Shown: positions 25,008-32,859, counted from the stretch's first letter. The stretch is 41,727 nucleotides of DNA from a bacterium (GCA_021781555.1 JAJXWQ010000027.1:1-41727); one strand, 5' to 3'. Notes: generated by a model from the sequence alone, not told the origin. Numbers and translations: made by a program.

Positions 25008-26468
25008 ATGAGCGAATCGATTCTCAGGCGGACGGCGAGCGTTTGCGGCCGGGGGCCTGGCGGCTGGCGCCAGGTCCGCCCCGCAGTCCTGGCGATCGCC
25101 GGGCTGCTGGCCACGGCTCCGGTGGCTCGCGCGGCGGATTTTGCCCAGGTGTTGCGGGTCGTCGGTCCGGTCGAGTACCGACATGCCAGGGTCTGGAGCC
25201 CGGCGAAGGTCGGCACCGAGCTGGACCCGGGCGATGCCATTCGAACCGGCGACAAGGCCTACGCCACGATCCGGGACCGGGGGGCCGTCACGAAGCTTTA
25301 CCCCCTGACCACGCTCGACATCACGAGCGATTCCCAGCTTTCGGTCACCGCCGGCCGGATCTGGTCGCACTTCCTGCACGTGCTCGGTTTGCCCCGCGAG
25401 ATCCGGGCACCCGACGCGGTGGCCATGATCCGGGGGACGACCCTGTCGGTCGGGGTTTCGTCGGCCGAGAGCAACGTGACGGTCCTCGAGGGCCATGTGG
25501 TGGTCCAGGCCCTCTCCGGGGCGAGTGCGATGGTCAACGGCGGCTTCTCGGTGGGCGTCGACCACGGGATGCTGGGGTCGGTGCTGCAGGCCAATCCCGT
25601 TTTGCTGGATCAAGGTCGGGCGTTCCTCGAGCGAGCGCTCCCGCTCATGAAGGGGATGAGCGCAGCTCCGGGCCGGCCGCTCGGCCGAGATGAGGCCCGC
25701 AACGCCAGGCGCGCTCCGGGCGAGGCTCCGGGGATGGTCCGGGCCGATCGATCGGGCGGCCCGGCACCCTCCGGTGGCGCTCCGGTTGCACGAGCCTCCG
25801 AGGCCCTCGGCGGGACTGACGCGGCGCGGGATACGGTGGGCGGGCCCGGACAGCTCCGGCCACCAGCGGGCGGGGCCAGCCCTGGGCTTGCCGGCCAGAT
25901 GCCGGCGCGTCCGGGCATTCCCGGAGCTGGAACGACCCGTCCGGGAGCCGGGCCGATCGGTCCGCATGCGCTGCAGTGGCACCGCCCGGACGCCGAGCAG
26001 CGATCCGAAGCGGAGTGGGACGCGGGCAGGCTCGGCGCGATGGACCTGCAGCGGGGCTCCAACCCGTTGGTGTTCCGGCGGGCCGGGCCTGGCCGCGGCA
26101 TGGTCGGCCGCCGTGGCTTCCCTGCCCAGAATGCGCCGATGGGCCTCTTCCGGACCGGGCCCGGGCCGTCGATGATGGGAGGTCCGGGGCCCGTTGGCGA
26201 TCTTTCCGTCGAGCGGATGGAGCGTCCGGCTGGCGTGGTCCTTCCGAATGGCCGGCCGATGGCGAGAGTGCCGGTCCAGGGCGGTGCAACATCCGGGCTG
26301 CCTGGCCCCGTGCAGGCCACGGAGCCGCGCGACGGCGCCACCAGTCCACTCACCGGCGCTACCAGTCCACTCACCGGAACGAGCCCGTCCCAGGTGGAGC
26401 CGGTGTCGAGTCAAGGCGAGCATACGGAGTCACTGCCGCAGGGGACCGGTGTCCGCCAAACCAGATAA
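25008..26468 (+). CDS. Secreted FecR-domain protein with long Pro/Gly-rich tail
   Basis: A 486-residue protein; ATG at 25008 is favoured over the GTG at 25002 because GAGGGGAG then sits 9 nt away. A signal peptide ends around ATAPVARA-A. Residues about 45-175 form a FecR domain: repeated short beta strands with PGDAIRTGDKAYATIRD, TLDITSDSQLSVTAGRIW, and the family-typical IRAPDAVAMIRGTTLSV followed by VTVLEGHVVVQ. From about residue 215 the protein is low-complexity and rich in Gly, Pro, Arg and Met, ending in a TSPLTGATSPLTG repeat. FecR domains are known as anti-sigma regulators and in secreted polymer- or signal-binding proteins; with no TM helix or sigma factor, a periplasmic or surface role is more likely here. 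Confidence 0.82.
   Translation: MSESILRRTASVCGRGPGGWRQVRPAVLAIAGLLATAPVARAADFAQVLRVVGPVEYRHARVWSPAKVGTELDPGDAIRTGDKAYATIRDRGAVTKLYPLTTLDITSDSQLSVTAGRIWSHFLHVLGLPREIRAPDAVAMIRGTTLSVGVSSAESNVTVLEGHVVVQALSGASAMVNGGFSVGVDHGMLGSVLQANPVLLDQGRAFLERALPLMKGMSAAPGRPLGRDEARNARRAPGEAPGMVRADRSGGPAPSGGAPVARASEALGGTDAARDTVGGPGQLRPPAGGASPGLAGQMPARPGIPGAGTTRPGAGPIGPHALQWHRPDAEQRSEAEWDAGRLGAMDLQRGSNPLVFRRAGPGRGMVGRRGFPAQNAPMGLFRTGPGPSMMGGPGPVGDLSVERMERPAGVVLPNGRPMARVPVQGGATSGLPGPVQATEPRDGATSPLTGATSPLTGTSPSQVEPVSSQGEHTESLPQGTGVRQTR
26334..26375 (+). repeat. Two 21-bp tandem units inside the FecR gene
   Basis: Two adjacent 21-bp units differ at one base and encode GATSPLT twice. They lie in the low-complexity tail close to the stop codon. 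A copy-number change would keep the reading frame. Confidence 0.8.
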
Positions 26469-27261
26469 GTTCGGGCCGGGGCCAGCTGACGCAGCCACGC
26501 TCGCCGTCGTCATGGCGTGGCTGCTTTCTGCCGGCCCCTGCCAGGCCGCGGATGTCCAGCCTTTCACCCAGGTGGCCGCCGTCGGTGCATACGATGGGAA
26601 CATCTCGGGCCACTCCGATGTGGCGATCTCGCCCTGGAACACGGTCTACACGAAGGGGCCGGCGGACTGGCACGGCGGGCTGGTTGCCGGTGGGGGCGTC
26701 AATCTGGATGTCGACGACTGGCTTTCGGCACTCTGTGTCGTCGACGTGGCGGGTCAGCGATATGTCGACTACCCGGCCCTTAGCGGGTTCTTCGGGTCGG
26801 CCTCGTTCCAGGGTAAGGCCGTGGATCTTCCCGGCGATATCGATGCCATTCTGACGTACAGCTTCCGGGAGGATTTCCAGGGCGACTCCGGGCACGATGT
26901 CTCGGGCGGAATCGAACGGCCGCTGCCCTTTGCGGTCGTGGGCGCTTCGGATATCGGCTACGACTGGAGCCTGGCGGCCGACAGCTCCCTGGGCTACCAG
27001 GGCCCGTACGTCGATATCGGAGCCAACCGCCGATTTCGGGCCACGGGTACCTGGCTCATGGCCCGGGTGACCGGCTTGGTCGAAGGGTATTCTGGCCGCA
27101 CCGACGGGATCGTTTCGACTTCGGCCGAGGTCTCGCAGGACCTGGGCGAGCAGACGGCCATCTTCGGCCGGGTGAGCTACGACTGGGTTTACAGCACCGA
27201 GGCCGGCCGCTCGCTTTCGAGCCCGGAGTTTCTCGTGGGGACCGTCTGGACCTATCCATAG
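26449..27261 (+). CDS. Probable outer-membrane beta-barrel protein
   Basis: A 270-residue protein starting at GTG (26449) after AGGGGACCG and overlapping the end of the FecR gene by 20 nt, which implies translational coupling. A signal peptide ends at GPCQA-ADVQ. The mature part is made of alternating polar/aromatic strands typical of barrels (QPFTQVAAVGAYDGNISGH, DIDAILTYSFREDF, VGASDIGYDWSLAADSSLGY, TAIFGRVSYDWVYS) and ends in SPEFLVGTVWTYP, close to the aromatic C-terminal signature of outer-membrane barrels. It probably works with the FecR protein at the outer membrane. No specific family was recognised. Confidence 0.75.
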   Translation: MSAKPDKFGPGPADAATLAVVMAWLLSAGPCQAADVQPFTQVAAVGAYDGNISGHSDVAISPWNTVYTKGPADWHGGLVAGGGVNLDVDDWLSALCVVDVAGQRYVDYPALSGFFGSASFQGKAVDLPGDIDAILTYSFREDFQGDSGHDVSGGIERPLPFAVVGASDIGYDWSLAADSSLGYQGPYVDIGANRRFRATGTWLMARVTGLVEGYSGRTDGIVSTSAEVSQDLGEQTAIFGRVSYDWVYSTEAGRSLSSPEFLVGTVWTYP

Positions 27262-27266
27262 ACGGT

Positions 27267-27482
27267 TTGCAGTTGAACGGGTCCCTCTGCGCGGTCGCTA
27301 CGCTGCGCAACCGGGCCCCGTATCTTTTTCAGTGTGAATGGGTCCCTCTGCGCGGTCGCTACGCTGCGCAACCGGGCCCCGTATCTTTTTCAGTGTGAAT
27401 GGGTCCCTCTGCGCGGTCGCTACGCTGCGCAACCGGGCCCCGTTTGACTCCTTAGGCTCGAGCCCTGCCAGCCGGGAGTACT
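27267..27482 (+). repeat. Three tandem copies (C) of the interspersed repeat
   Basis: The left half of the repeat occurs three times at a 61-bp period; only the third copy has the full right half. Copies one and two end in gtatctttttca, giving a T-rich stretch after each hairpin on the plus strand. The array separates the convergent barrel and aldo/keto reductase genes, and its right end (gtactcta) contains the TAG stop of the latter. It could terminate transcription from both sides. Confidence 0.85.
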
Positions 27483-28355
27483 CTACTCGGGATCGGGCTG
27501 TCGGTCGCCCGCGGTTCGCGCACGATTCACGCTGGCGGCCAGGCGGGCATTGGCGTGAACCTCGGCGAGGCTTTCCATCCCGACCAGAACGCAGTGGATG
27601 AAGGGGCGTTCGAGATTCCACCGGATGCTTTCCTCGGCCACGTGGGCCAGCCGTCCCTCGCCCACGGCCTTCATCACGGCAACTCCGGCCCCTGCTGCAT
27701 GGTGGGCTTCCAGGGCCCGGGTGTAATCCTTGAGGCTGGCATCCATGTGGTCCTCGAACCGGTTGAAGTTGGTCATGACGACGTCGATCTCGGGCCGGCC
27801 CACCAAGGCCTCGAGCGTGTCGATGTTGTGCGTCGAGAGGCCGATGGCCCGCACGAGGCCCTGGGCCTTGGCCTTCAGGAGGGTCTCGAGGGCTCCCCTG
27901 CGACCCTCGAGTTCCTCGGGGGAGTCCAGGTCATGAAGGAAGAAGAGATCGATGCAGGAGACGCGGAGCTCCTGCAGCGCGAGTGCGATCGATCGCCCGG
28001 CCTGGTCGGCGGTCCGAGCGTGAGTCTTCGTGGAGACGCGCACGCTCTCCCGGCCGACGACGCCGAGGGCCATGGCCAGATGGGGGTGGGTTCCGTAGTC
28101 GTCGGAAGTATCCCACCACGACACCCCCAGCTCGTGCGCGGCAAGCAAGATCCGGGAAAGCTCCTCGGGTCGCTGTCCCGATTGGCGGCTCTGGCAGGCG
28201 AATCCGCTGGTCCCCGTCCCGATGCCCAGGCGCGGAAACACCAGGCCCGATCGGCCGAGAACTACCGTTCCTGGACCGACCTCGGTCGAGCGGGCCTCGC
28301 GAACCTGCCCGGATTCCGTGCCACCGGACGCTGGCACCTGTTGCGGTTCGATCAA
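27483..28355 (-). CDS. Aldo/keto reductase
   Basis: A 290-residue protein starting at TTG, overlapping the stop of def (TTGA), so it is translationally coupled. The first ~25 residues are loose. The core is a TIM-barrel aldo/keto reductase with the catalytic tetrad D82, Y87 (WWDTSDDYG), K110 (STKTH) and H141 (FFLHDLD). The NAD(P)H-binding end is GVAVMKAVGEGRL onward. Such enzymes reduce aldehydes and ketones. Its stop codon lies within the end of the adjacent repeat element. Confidence 0.87.
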   Translation of the reverse strand: MIEPQQVPASGGTESGQVREARSTEVGPGTVVLGRSGLVFPRLGIGTGTSGFACQSRQSGQRPEELSRILLAAHELGVSWWDTSDDYGTHPHLAMALGVVGRESVRVSTKTHARTADQAGRSIALALQELRVSCIDLFFLHDLDSPEELEGRRGALETLLKAKAQGLVRAIGLSTHNIDTLEALVGRPEIDVVMTNFNRFEDHMDASLKDYTRALEAHHAAGAGVAVMKAVGEGRLAHVAEESIRWNLERPFIHCVLVGMESLAEVHANARLAASVNRARTAGDRQPDPE

Positions 28356-28900
28356 TCGGCGAACTGGGGCAGCGGAGTCTGCCAGAAGCGTTCGAACTCC
28401 CGCTGATGCGCGAGCCGGGTCATGTCGTCCATGCGATCGAGAAAGAGCTGGCCGTCCAGGTGATCCGTCTCGTGCTGCACGATGACCGCGGCCAGGCCGT
28501 CGAGGTCGAGCGTGCGTTCATCGCCCTGACGGTCGGAATACTGGACCGTGATGGCCGAGGGACGGCGCACGAGGCCGCGAAGGTTGTCCACCGAAAGGCA
28601 GCCTTCCCAGACCGCGAGGGTGTTTTCGGAGCGGATGGTGATCTCCGGGTTGATCATCACCTTGAGCGGGAGCGCAGGAGCCCCCGGTGTGCGGGGGGTG
28701 GGCCGGAGCTCGACGATCAAGATCCGCTTGGAGACGAAGACCTGCGGGGCGGCAAGGCCGATGCCTTCATGGTCGCGCATGGTGGCGATCATATCGTCGA
28801 TCAGACGGGAGATGTCGGGGTCCCGGAGTTCGTCGAGGGTCAAGGGCTCGGCGATGCGGCGCAGGATGGGGTGGCCGAGCTTGGCGATCTGCAGCAACAT
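28352..28900 (-). CDS. def: Peptide deformylase
   Basis: A 182-residue enzyme with all three family motifs: G46-IGLAAPQV (motif I), W98-EGC101LSV (motif II) and Q142-H143E144TDH147LDG (motif III). C101, H143 and H147 bind the metal and E144 is catalytic. It removes the formyl group from new N-terminal methionines. Motif II ends in CLSV, not the commonest CLSVP/CLSLP. The start overlaps the moaE stop as TGATG and its stop overlaps the reductase start. Confidence 0.95.
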   Translation of the reverse strand: MLLQIAKLGHPILRRIAEPLTLDELRDPDISRLIDDMIATMRDHEGIGLAAPQVFVSKRILIVELRPTPRTPGAPALPLKVMINPEITIRSENTLAVWEGCLSVDNLRGLVRRPSAITVQYSDRQGDERTLDLDGLAAVIVQHETDHLDGQLFLDRMDDMTRLAHQREFERFWQTPLPQFAD

Positions 28901-29322
28901 CAGCAGTCATTCTCCTGCCATCGTGAAGTTCCGTCGGCGTAGTGCTCGTGCTTCCAGATCGGCACGTCTCGCTTGACGGCGTCGATGCCATAACGGCAGG
29001 CCTCGAAGGCCTCGGCGCGGTGCAAGCTGGCCACGCCGACCACGACCGCGGTCTCGCCGACCAGCAGCCGGCCGATGCGGTGAACGATCGCCACGCGCCG
29101 GATCGGCCAGCGGGCGGTCATCGTCGCGGCGATCGCCCGGAGCTGCTCGCCAGCCATCTCGGCATAGGCCTCGTATTCCAGTGCGAGGACCTGGCGATCG
29201 TGGTGCCGATCCCGGACCACCCCCTCGAACAGAACACGCCCGCCGCTGGCGGGATCCTCCAGGTGCCGGTCGATGGCGGTCGGGTCGATGGCTTCCAGCG
29301 TGACGTGAACCCAGGAGAGCAT
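28900..29322 (-). CDS. moaE: Molybdopterin synthase catalytic subunit MoaE
   Basis: A 140-residue protein with the MoaE features GRVLFEGVVRDRH near 29-40, the EYEAYAEMA segment, VAIVHRIGRLLVGETAVVVGVAS, and the active-site region AVK117RDVPIWK124HEHYADG (E. coli Lys119 and Lys126 equivalents). With MoaD it inserts sulfur into precursor Z to form molybdopterin. The ribosome-binding site is an AAAAGG about 8 nt before the ATG that belongs to the end of a repeat element. moaD is upstream, separated by two repeat copies. Confidence 0.94.
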   Translation of the reverse strand: MLSWVHVTLEAIDPTAIDRHLEDPASGGRVLFEGVVRDRHHDRQVLALEYEAYAEMAGEQLRAIAATMTARWPIRRVAIVHRIGRLLVGETAVVVGVASLHRAEAFEACRYGIDAVKRDVPIWKHEHYADGTSRWQENDC

Positions 29323-29330
29323 CTCTATAC

Positions 29331-29533
29331 CTTTTGCAGTTTGAATCGGTCCCTCTGCGCGCTCGCTGCGCTGCGCAATCGAGCCCCGTTTGACTCCTCG
29401 GGCCCGCTTCCTTCAAAGCGGAGCACTCTAGACCTTTTGCAGTTTGAACGGGGCCCTCTGCGCGCTCGCTTCGCTGCGCAACCGGGCCCCGTTTGACTCA
29501 TCGGGCTCGATCCATTCAAAGCGGAGCACCCTA
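29331..29533 (+). repeat. Two head-to-tail copies (D1, D2) of the repeat between moaD and moaE
   Basis: Two full copies of about 100 bp each lie head to tail. D1 has ctcgctgcgctgcgcaatcgag, diverged from the consensus; D2 is close to consensus with an ACGGGGCCC/GGGCCCCGT arm pair. The right end of D2 (gcaccCTA) includes the TAG stop of moaD, and the left end of D1 supplies the AAAGG preceding moaE on the minus strand. They therefore fill nearly the whole moaD-moaE gap. Confidence 0.9.
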
Positions 29534-29773
29534 GCCGCCACTTACCGGGGGGATCACCGCAACCTCGTCGCCGACGCGTATCGGGGTGTCCGCATCGGCG
29601 AAGGCCCGGTTGATCGCGATCCGGGCAGACGGCATGAGCGGTGCGACGAGGGGGAACCGCTCCACGATGGCCGAGGCGACATCCGCGGCGCGAGCATCGT
29701 CCGGGAGCTCCAGCTGGATCGCGGAGGTCCCGGCGAGCTCCCGGACCTGCGCGAAGAGCCTGACAACCACCAT
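29531..29773 (-). CDS. moaD: Molybdopterin synthase sulfur carrier subunit MoaD
   Basis: An 80-residue ubiquitin-like protein, MVVVRLFAQVRELAG to the terminal PPVSGG, whose C-terminal Gly-Gly becomes the thiocarboxylate. VAVIPPVSGG is diagnostic. The start ATG is fixed by family length; GGGGT is the only purine-rich site nearby. It begins the moaD-moaE-def-reductase series on the minus strand. Other cofactor genes (moaA, moaC, mogA) are not in the window. Confidence 0.93.
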   Translation of the reverse strand: MVVVRLFAQVRELAGTSAIQLELPDDARAADVASAIVERFPLVAPLMPSARIAINRAFADADTPIRVGDEVAVIPPVSGG

Positions 29774-29839
29774 GCTTGAGATTCTACCCCGGCGGGTCGG
29801 TGAGCAGGCCCGCAAAAGCCCGCATGCTGCCTTGGGCTG

Positions 29840-29872
29840 TTGCAGTTTGAACGGGTCCGAACCCGGGCCCTC
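29840..29872 (+). repeat. Internally deleted copy E of the interspersed repeat
   Basis: The left end ttgcagtttgaacgggtcc runs directly into cccgggccc with the central ~25 bp missing. This leaves only the outer arms of the hairpin. Confidence 0.6.
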
Positions 29873-29880
29873 CACAAAGA

Positions 29881-29908
29881 ATCGGAGCCCCTTGTAGGGG
29901 GCTCCGAT
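29881..29908 (-). terminator. Rho-independent terminator of the 91-residue protein gene
   Basis: ATCGGAGCCCC and GGGGCTCCGAT form a perfect 11-bp stem with a 6-nt loop. On the minus strand it is followed by TCTTTGT. It is 65 nt after the stop codon of the small gene, between that gene and moaD. Confidence 0.8.
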
Positions 29909-29972
29909 CGAGGAGGAGGAGGAGGATGAGGAGGGGGTTGGGGATAAAAACTTGCAGCGGGGCCGCGTCGGC

Positions 29973-30248
29973 CTACAGGCCGTGGAAGATCGAGCTGATG
30001 GCGTTCCAGAGCCCTCCGAGCAGAGGCCCGAGGAACTGGTCCCACAAGTTGGAGAATACGCTCTTGACCGTGACCACGCCCGAGGAGGTGCTGGCGGCCG
30101 GGGCGACGGAAGCCGCGCCGTAGCTGTCCTGGCCGAGCGAGCTGCCCGAGGCAGCCTGGGCCGAGGGACCCGAAGCTTCGATCTGGGGAGGATTCCAGGG
30201 CAGCACCTGCGGCAACTGGAAAGCCGGACCAGCGGTAACCATTGCCAT
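29973..30248 (-). CDS. Small 91-residue protein with amphipathic C-terminal helix
   Basis: The ATG at 30248 has AAGGAG at 6-7 nt spacing and encodes 91 residues. The first ~60 residues are Pro/Ala/Ser-rich (MAMVTAGPAFQLPQVLPWN..), with no signal peptide. The last ~30 (VKSVFSNLWDQFLGPLLGG and LWNAISSIFHGL) look like an amphipathic, membrane-active helix pair. The gene has a hairpin-bearing leader, a possible promoter and a strong terminator, so it appears to be its own transcription unit. It could be a secreted peptide, a bacteriocin-like toxin or a membrane-associated small protein; no homologue is recognised. Confidence 0.7.
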   Translation of the reverse strand: MAMVTAGPAFQLPQVLPWNPPQIEASGPSAQAASGSSLGQDSYGAASVAPAASTSSGVVTVKSVFSNLWDQFLGPLLGGLWNAISSIFHGL

Positions 30249-30270
30249 GCAGGGCTCCTTATCCGGCGAA

Positions 30271-30297
30271 CCGCCTCCGGAGACCTCTCCGGAGCGG
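30271..30297 (-). promoter_or_regulatory. Leader hairpin before the 91-residue protein
   Basis: Two copies of the self-complementary octamer CTCCGGAG, separated by ACCT and flanked by ccgc/cgg, fold into a strong stem-loop. It lies about 23 nt before the start codon, just upstream of the ribosome-binding site. It may control translation or stabilise the mRNA. Confidence 0.55.
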
Positions 30298-30384
30298 CTC
30301 GCAAAACCACCGTTCACCACGTGTCCCAGGGGGCCTTTCCCGCCGGGGCTGATGTCTTTTACTTCGGGCGTTAGGCGGGTGTTA

Positions 30385-30413
30385 AGAGTAAAGCGACGCC
30401 TAAGCCTTGTCTA
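30385..30413 (-). promoter_or_regulatory. Possible promoter of the 91-residue protein
   Basis: On the minus strand TAGACA (5 of 6 to TTGACA) is followed after 17 bp by TACTCT (3 of 6 to TATAAT). The patch is AT-rich against its surroundings. It starts a leader of about 130 nt. Confidence 0.35.
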
Positions 30414-30432
30414 AATTTCGCTATGCCAAAGG

Positions 30433-32859
30433 TTAACGTACGGCCGTGTGGCAAGAGAGTCGCGCATCCGGGCTGGTTGGCGTCGGGTTTCGGAGCCCCC
30501 GCATGGCCGGAGCATCGAGCAGGCGCATGCCGTTGAGCACGACCAGCAGGGTCGTGCCGACATCGCCCAGCACCGCCACGCTCAGGGTGAGCACATGGGC
30601 AAAGGCCAGGGCCACGAGCGCGGCCTTGACGAGGAGCGCCAGGGCGATGTTCTGGCCGATGATCGCCACGGTCTGCCGGCCGAGCTTGATGGCCGGAGCC
30701 AGCAGACCGAGGTCGTCGCGCACGAGGGCCACGTCCGCCGTCTCCACCGCTGCCGCGGTTCCGCGCTCCCCCATGGCCACGCCGACCGTGGCCGTGGCGA
30801 GCGCCGGTGCGTCGTTGATGCCATCGCCGACCATGACGACCGCATCGCCGTGGCGGGCGATCAGGTTTCGTACGGCGAGGACCTTGGCGTCGGGCAAGAG
30901 CTCCGCGAAGCTCCCGTCCGCCCCGAGGCTCCGGGCGAGCGGGTCCGCGACGCCCTGGCGATCGCCCGTCAAGATGGCGATGTGAGCGATGCCGGCTTCC
31001 CGCAGGCCGGCGATCGCCCGGCGGGCTTCCGGCCGGAGCTCGTCCGCCAGGGCCAACGCGCCCAGGAGCCGACCGGCGCCAGCCGGCTGCTGCGCGCCAC
31101 CGGTGGGAGCCCCCGGTACAACCTCGCCGATCAGCACGGCGGTCTTGCCCTCCTGCTGCCAGGCTTCCAGGCGCTCGCTGACCCACGGGGCGACGACGCC
31201 GCGGTCGGCCATGAGCTGAGGATTGCCGATGCAGAAGGCCTGGCCGCCGATCGTTCCGCAGACGCCCCGTCCCGGGATCGCGATGAAGTCCTCGACCGGC
31301 CGGAGGCGATCGTGATGGCAGAGCCCTGCATGCTCGTGAGCGTCGTGACTCCCGTGCTCGGGCTCGTCGTGCCCGGCATCCGAGCTCGCGCAGCGGGAGT
31401 CCAGGTCGTGCCCGAGCCTGTGGTGTTCGCGCACGATCGCCTCGCCGTAGGGATGCTCCGAGCGACGCTCCAGCGCCGCGGCGAGGGCCAGGAGGTCCAG
31501 CGGTTCGACGCCGTCGGCCGTGACGACGTCCGTGACGGTCGGACGGCCGCGGGTGAGGGTTCCGGTCTTGTCGAAAACGACGACCCGGGCCCGGCCAAGG
31601 GCCTCGAGGAACGCCCCTCCCTTGATCAGCAGGCCCTTGCGGCTGGCCCTGGCGATGGCCGCGGCGACCGCGACCGGCGTGGCCGCTGCCAGCGCGCATG
31701 GGCAGCTCACGATCAGGAGGGCCAGAGCCTGGTAGGCCCAGGCGCGAGCGTCCGGCCGCCCCAGGAGGGCGGGGATCAGGGCCAGCGAGCCCGCCAGGGC
31801 CAGGACCGCCGGCGTGTACACGGCGGAGAATCGGTCCACCCGCAACTCGATGGGGGTCCGCCTGGCCTGGGCGTCCTCGACGAGCCTGACGATGCGAGCC
31901 ATGGCCGAGTCCTCGGCACGCTGGGTTGCCAGGATCGTCAAGGTGCCGTTGCCGTTGATCGTGCCGGCCAGGACCGCATCCCCGGGCTGCCGGGACAGGG
32001 GCATCGATTCTCCGGTAAGCGCTGACGGGTCGACGGTCGAGGTTCCCTCCGTCACCTCGCCGTCCACGGGGATGCGCTCACCCGGGCGCACCAGGACGAT
32101 CGTTCCCGGCAACACGTCTGCGAGCGGCCTCTTGAACTCGCGATCACCCTGGCGAACCGTGGCGTGCGACGGGGCGAGCGCGAGGAGGGCGCGCAGGGCC
32201 GAGCGGGTCCGGTCCATCGTCGCCCCGGATAGCAGGTTGCCCGCGTTGAACAGGAAGACGACCTCCGCGGCTTCTTCCCAGTGACCCAGCCAGAGGGCAC
32301 CGATGACAGCCAGCGTCATCAAGAGGTTGATCTCGAAGCTGCGGGAGGTCTTGAGGGCGGTCGCGGCGGCCCTGGCCATGTAGTAACCCCCCGCCAGGAT
32401 CGCGATGGCGAACAGCGCGAGAGCTGCCTGCGGAGAGAAGGGGATCCGGGTCCCGAACGGGCCGCCAAGAGCGTGCACCGCCAGCCCTGCACCGTAGGCC
32501 AGGCCCGACGCCAGGGTCAGGAAGGTCTTGCTGCCGCCGAGCTGGATCCATCGTGAGCGCGCCTGAAGCGAGCCGGTCCTGGCATCGCCGTCAGGATCGG
32601 ATACGGTTGCGATGCCATATCCGAGCTTGCCGATGGTCGCTCCGATCGCCTGTTCGTCGGTCGCCCCGGGGGTGTAGGCGACCTTGAGCCGGGCGGTCGA
32701 GAACGCCAGATTCACGTCGATCACGCCGGGAAGGGCCGCAAGTGCCCGCTCGAGCGAGACGGCACAGTCTGCGCACTCGAGGCCCGTCAGGGTGAGTGTG
32801 GACACGCGCGGCCGGGGCGAGCCGCCGTCCAAGGGCAGGTCGGCTGCTCGCTCAACCAT
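30433..32859 (-). CDS. zntA: Zn/Cd/Pb-type P1B heavy-metal exporting ATPase
   Basis: An 808-residue P1B-ATPase. An N-terminal HMA domain has C29-A-D-C32; TGES at 282-285 is the actuator loop; the transmembrane metal motif is C386-P-C388; D430-KTGTLT is the phosphorylation site; HP at 469-470 and GDGINDAP at 678 onward complete the set. In the last helix D766 in VLGDVGTTLLVVLNGMRL matches the ZntA/CadA-type motif and not the copper-pump motif. A His/Asp-rich insert at 478-516 (for example GHDEPEHGSHDAHEHAG) in the nucleotide domain may bind metal. It overlaps the repressor gene by 8 nt, so both are in one operon. Confidence 0.92.
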   Translation of the reverse strand: MVERAADLPLDGGSPRPRVSTLTLTGLECADCAVSLERALAALPGVIDVNLAFSTARLKVAYTPGATDEQAIGATIGKLGYGIATVSDPDGDARTGSLQARSRWIQLGGSKTFLTLASGLAYGAGLAVHALGGPFGTRIPFSPQAALALFAIAILAGGYYMARAAATALKTSRSFEINLLMTLAVIGALWLGHWEEAAEVVFLFNAGNLLSGATMDRTRSALRALLALAPSHATVRQGDREFKRPLADVLPGTIVLVRPGERIPVDGEVTEGTSTVDPSALTGESMPLSRQPGDAVLAGTINGNGTLTILATQRAEDSAMARIVRLVEDAQARRTPIELRVDRFSAVYTPAVLALAGSLALIPALLGRPDARAWAYQALALLIVSCPCALAAATPVAVAAAIARASRKGLLIKGGAFLEALGRARVVVFDKTGTLTRGRPTVTDVVTADGVEPLDLLALAAALERRSEHPYGEAIVREHHRLGHDLDSRCASSDAGHDEPEHGSHDAHEHAGLCHHDRLRPVEDFIAIPGRGVCGTIGGQAFCIGNPQLMADRGVVAPWVSERLEAWQQEGKTAVLIGEVVPGAPTGGAQQPAGAGRLLGALALADELRPEARRAIAGLREAGIAHIAILTGDRQGVADPLARSLGADGSFAELLPDAKVLAVRNLIARHGDAVVMVGDGINDAPALATATVGVAMGERGTAAAVETADVALVRDDLGLLAPAIKLGRQTVAIIGQNIALALLVKAALVALAFAHVLTLSVAVLGDVGTTLLVVLNGMRLLDAPAMRGLRNPTPTSPDARLSCHTAVR

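Noticed and set aside
27267-27482. CRISPR array
   Set aside because: The three units are nearly identical over their whole period; there are no variable spacers and no cas genes.
29774-29972. Molybdenum cofactor riboswitch before moaD
   Set aside because: The region holds a terminator, a repeat remnant and little else; no Moco-RNA-like structure could be recognised.
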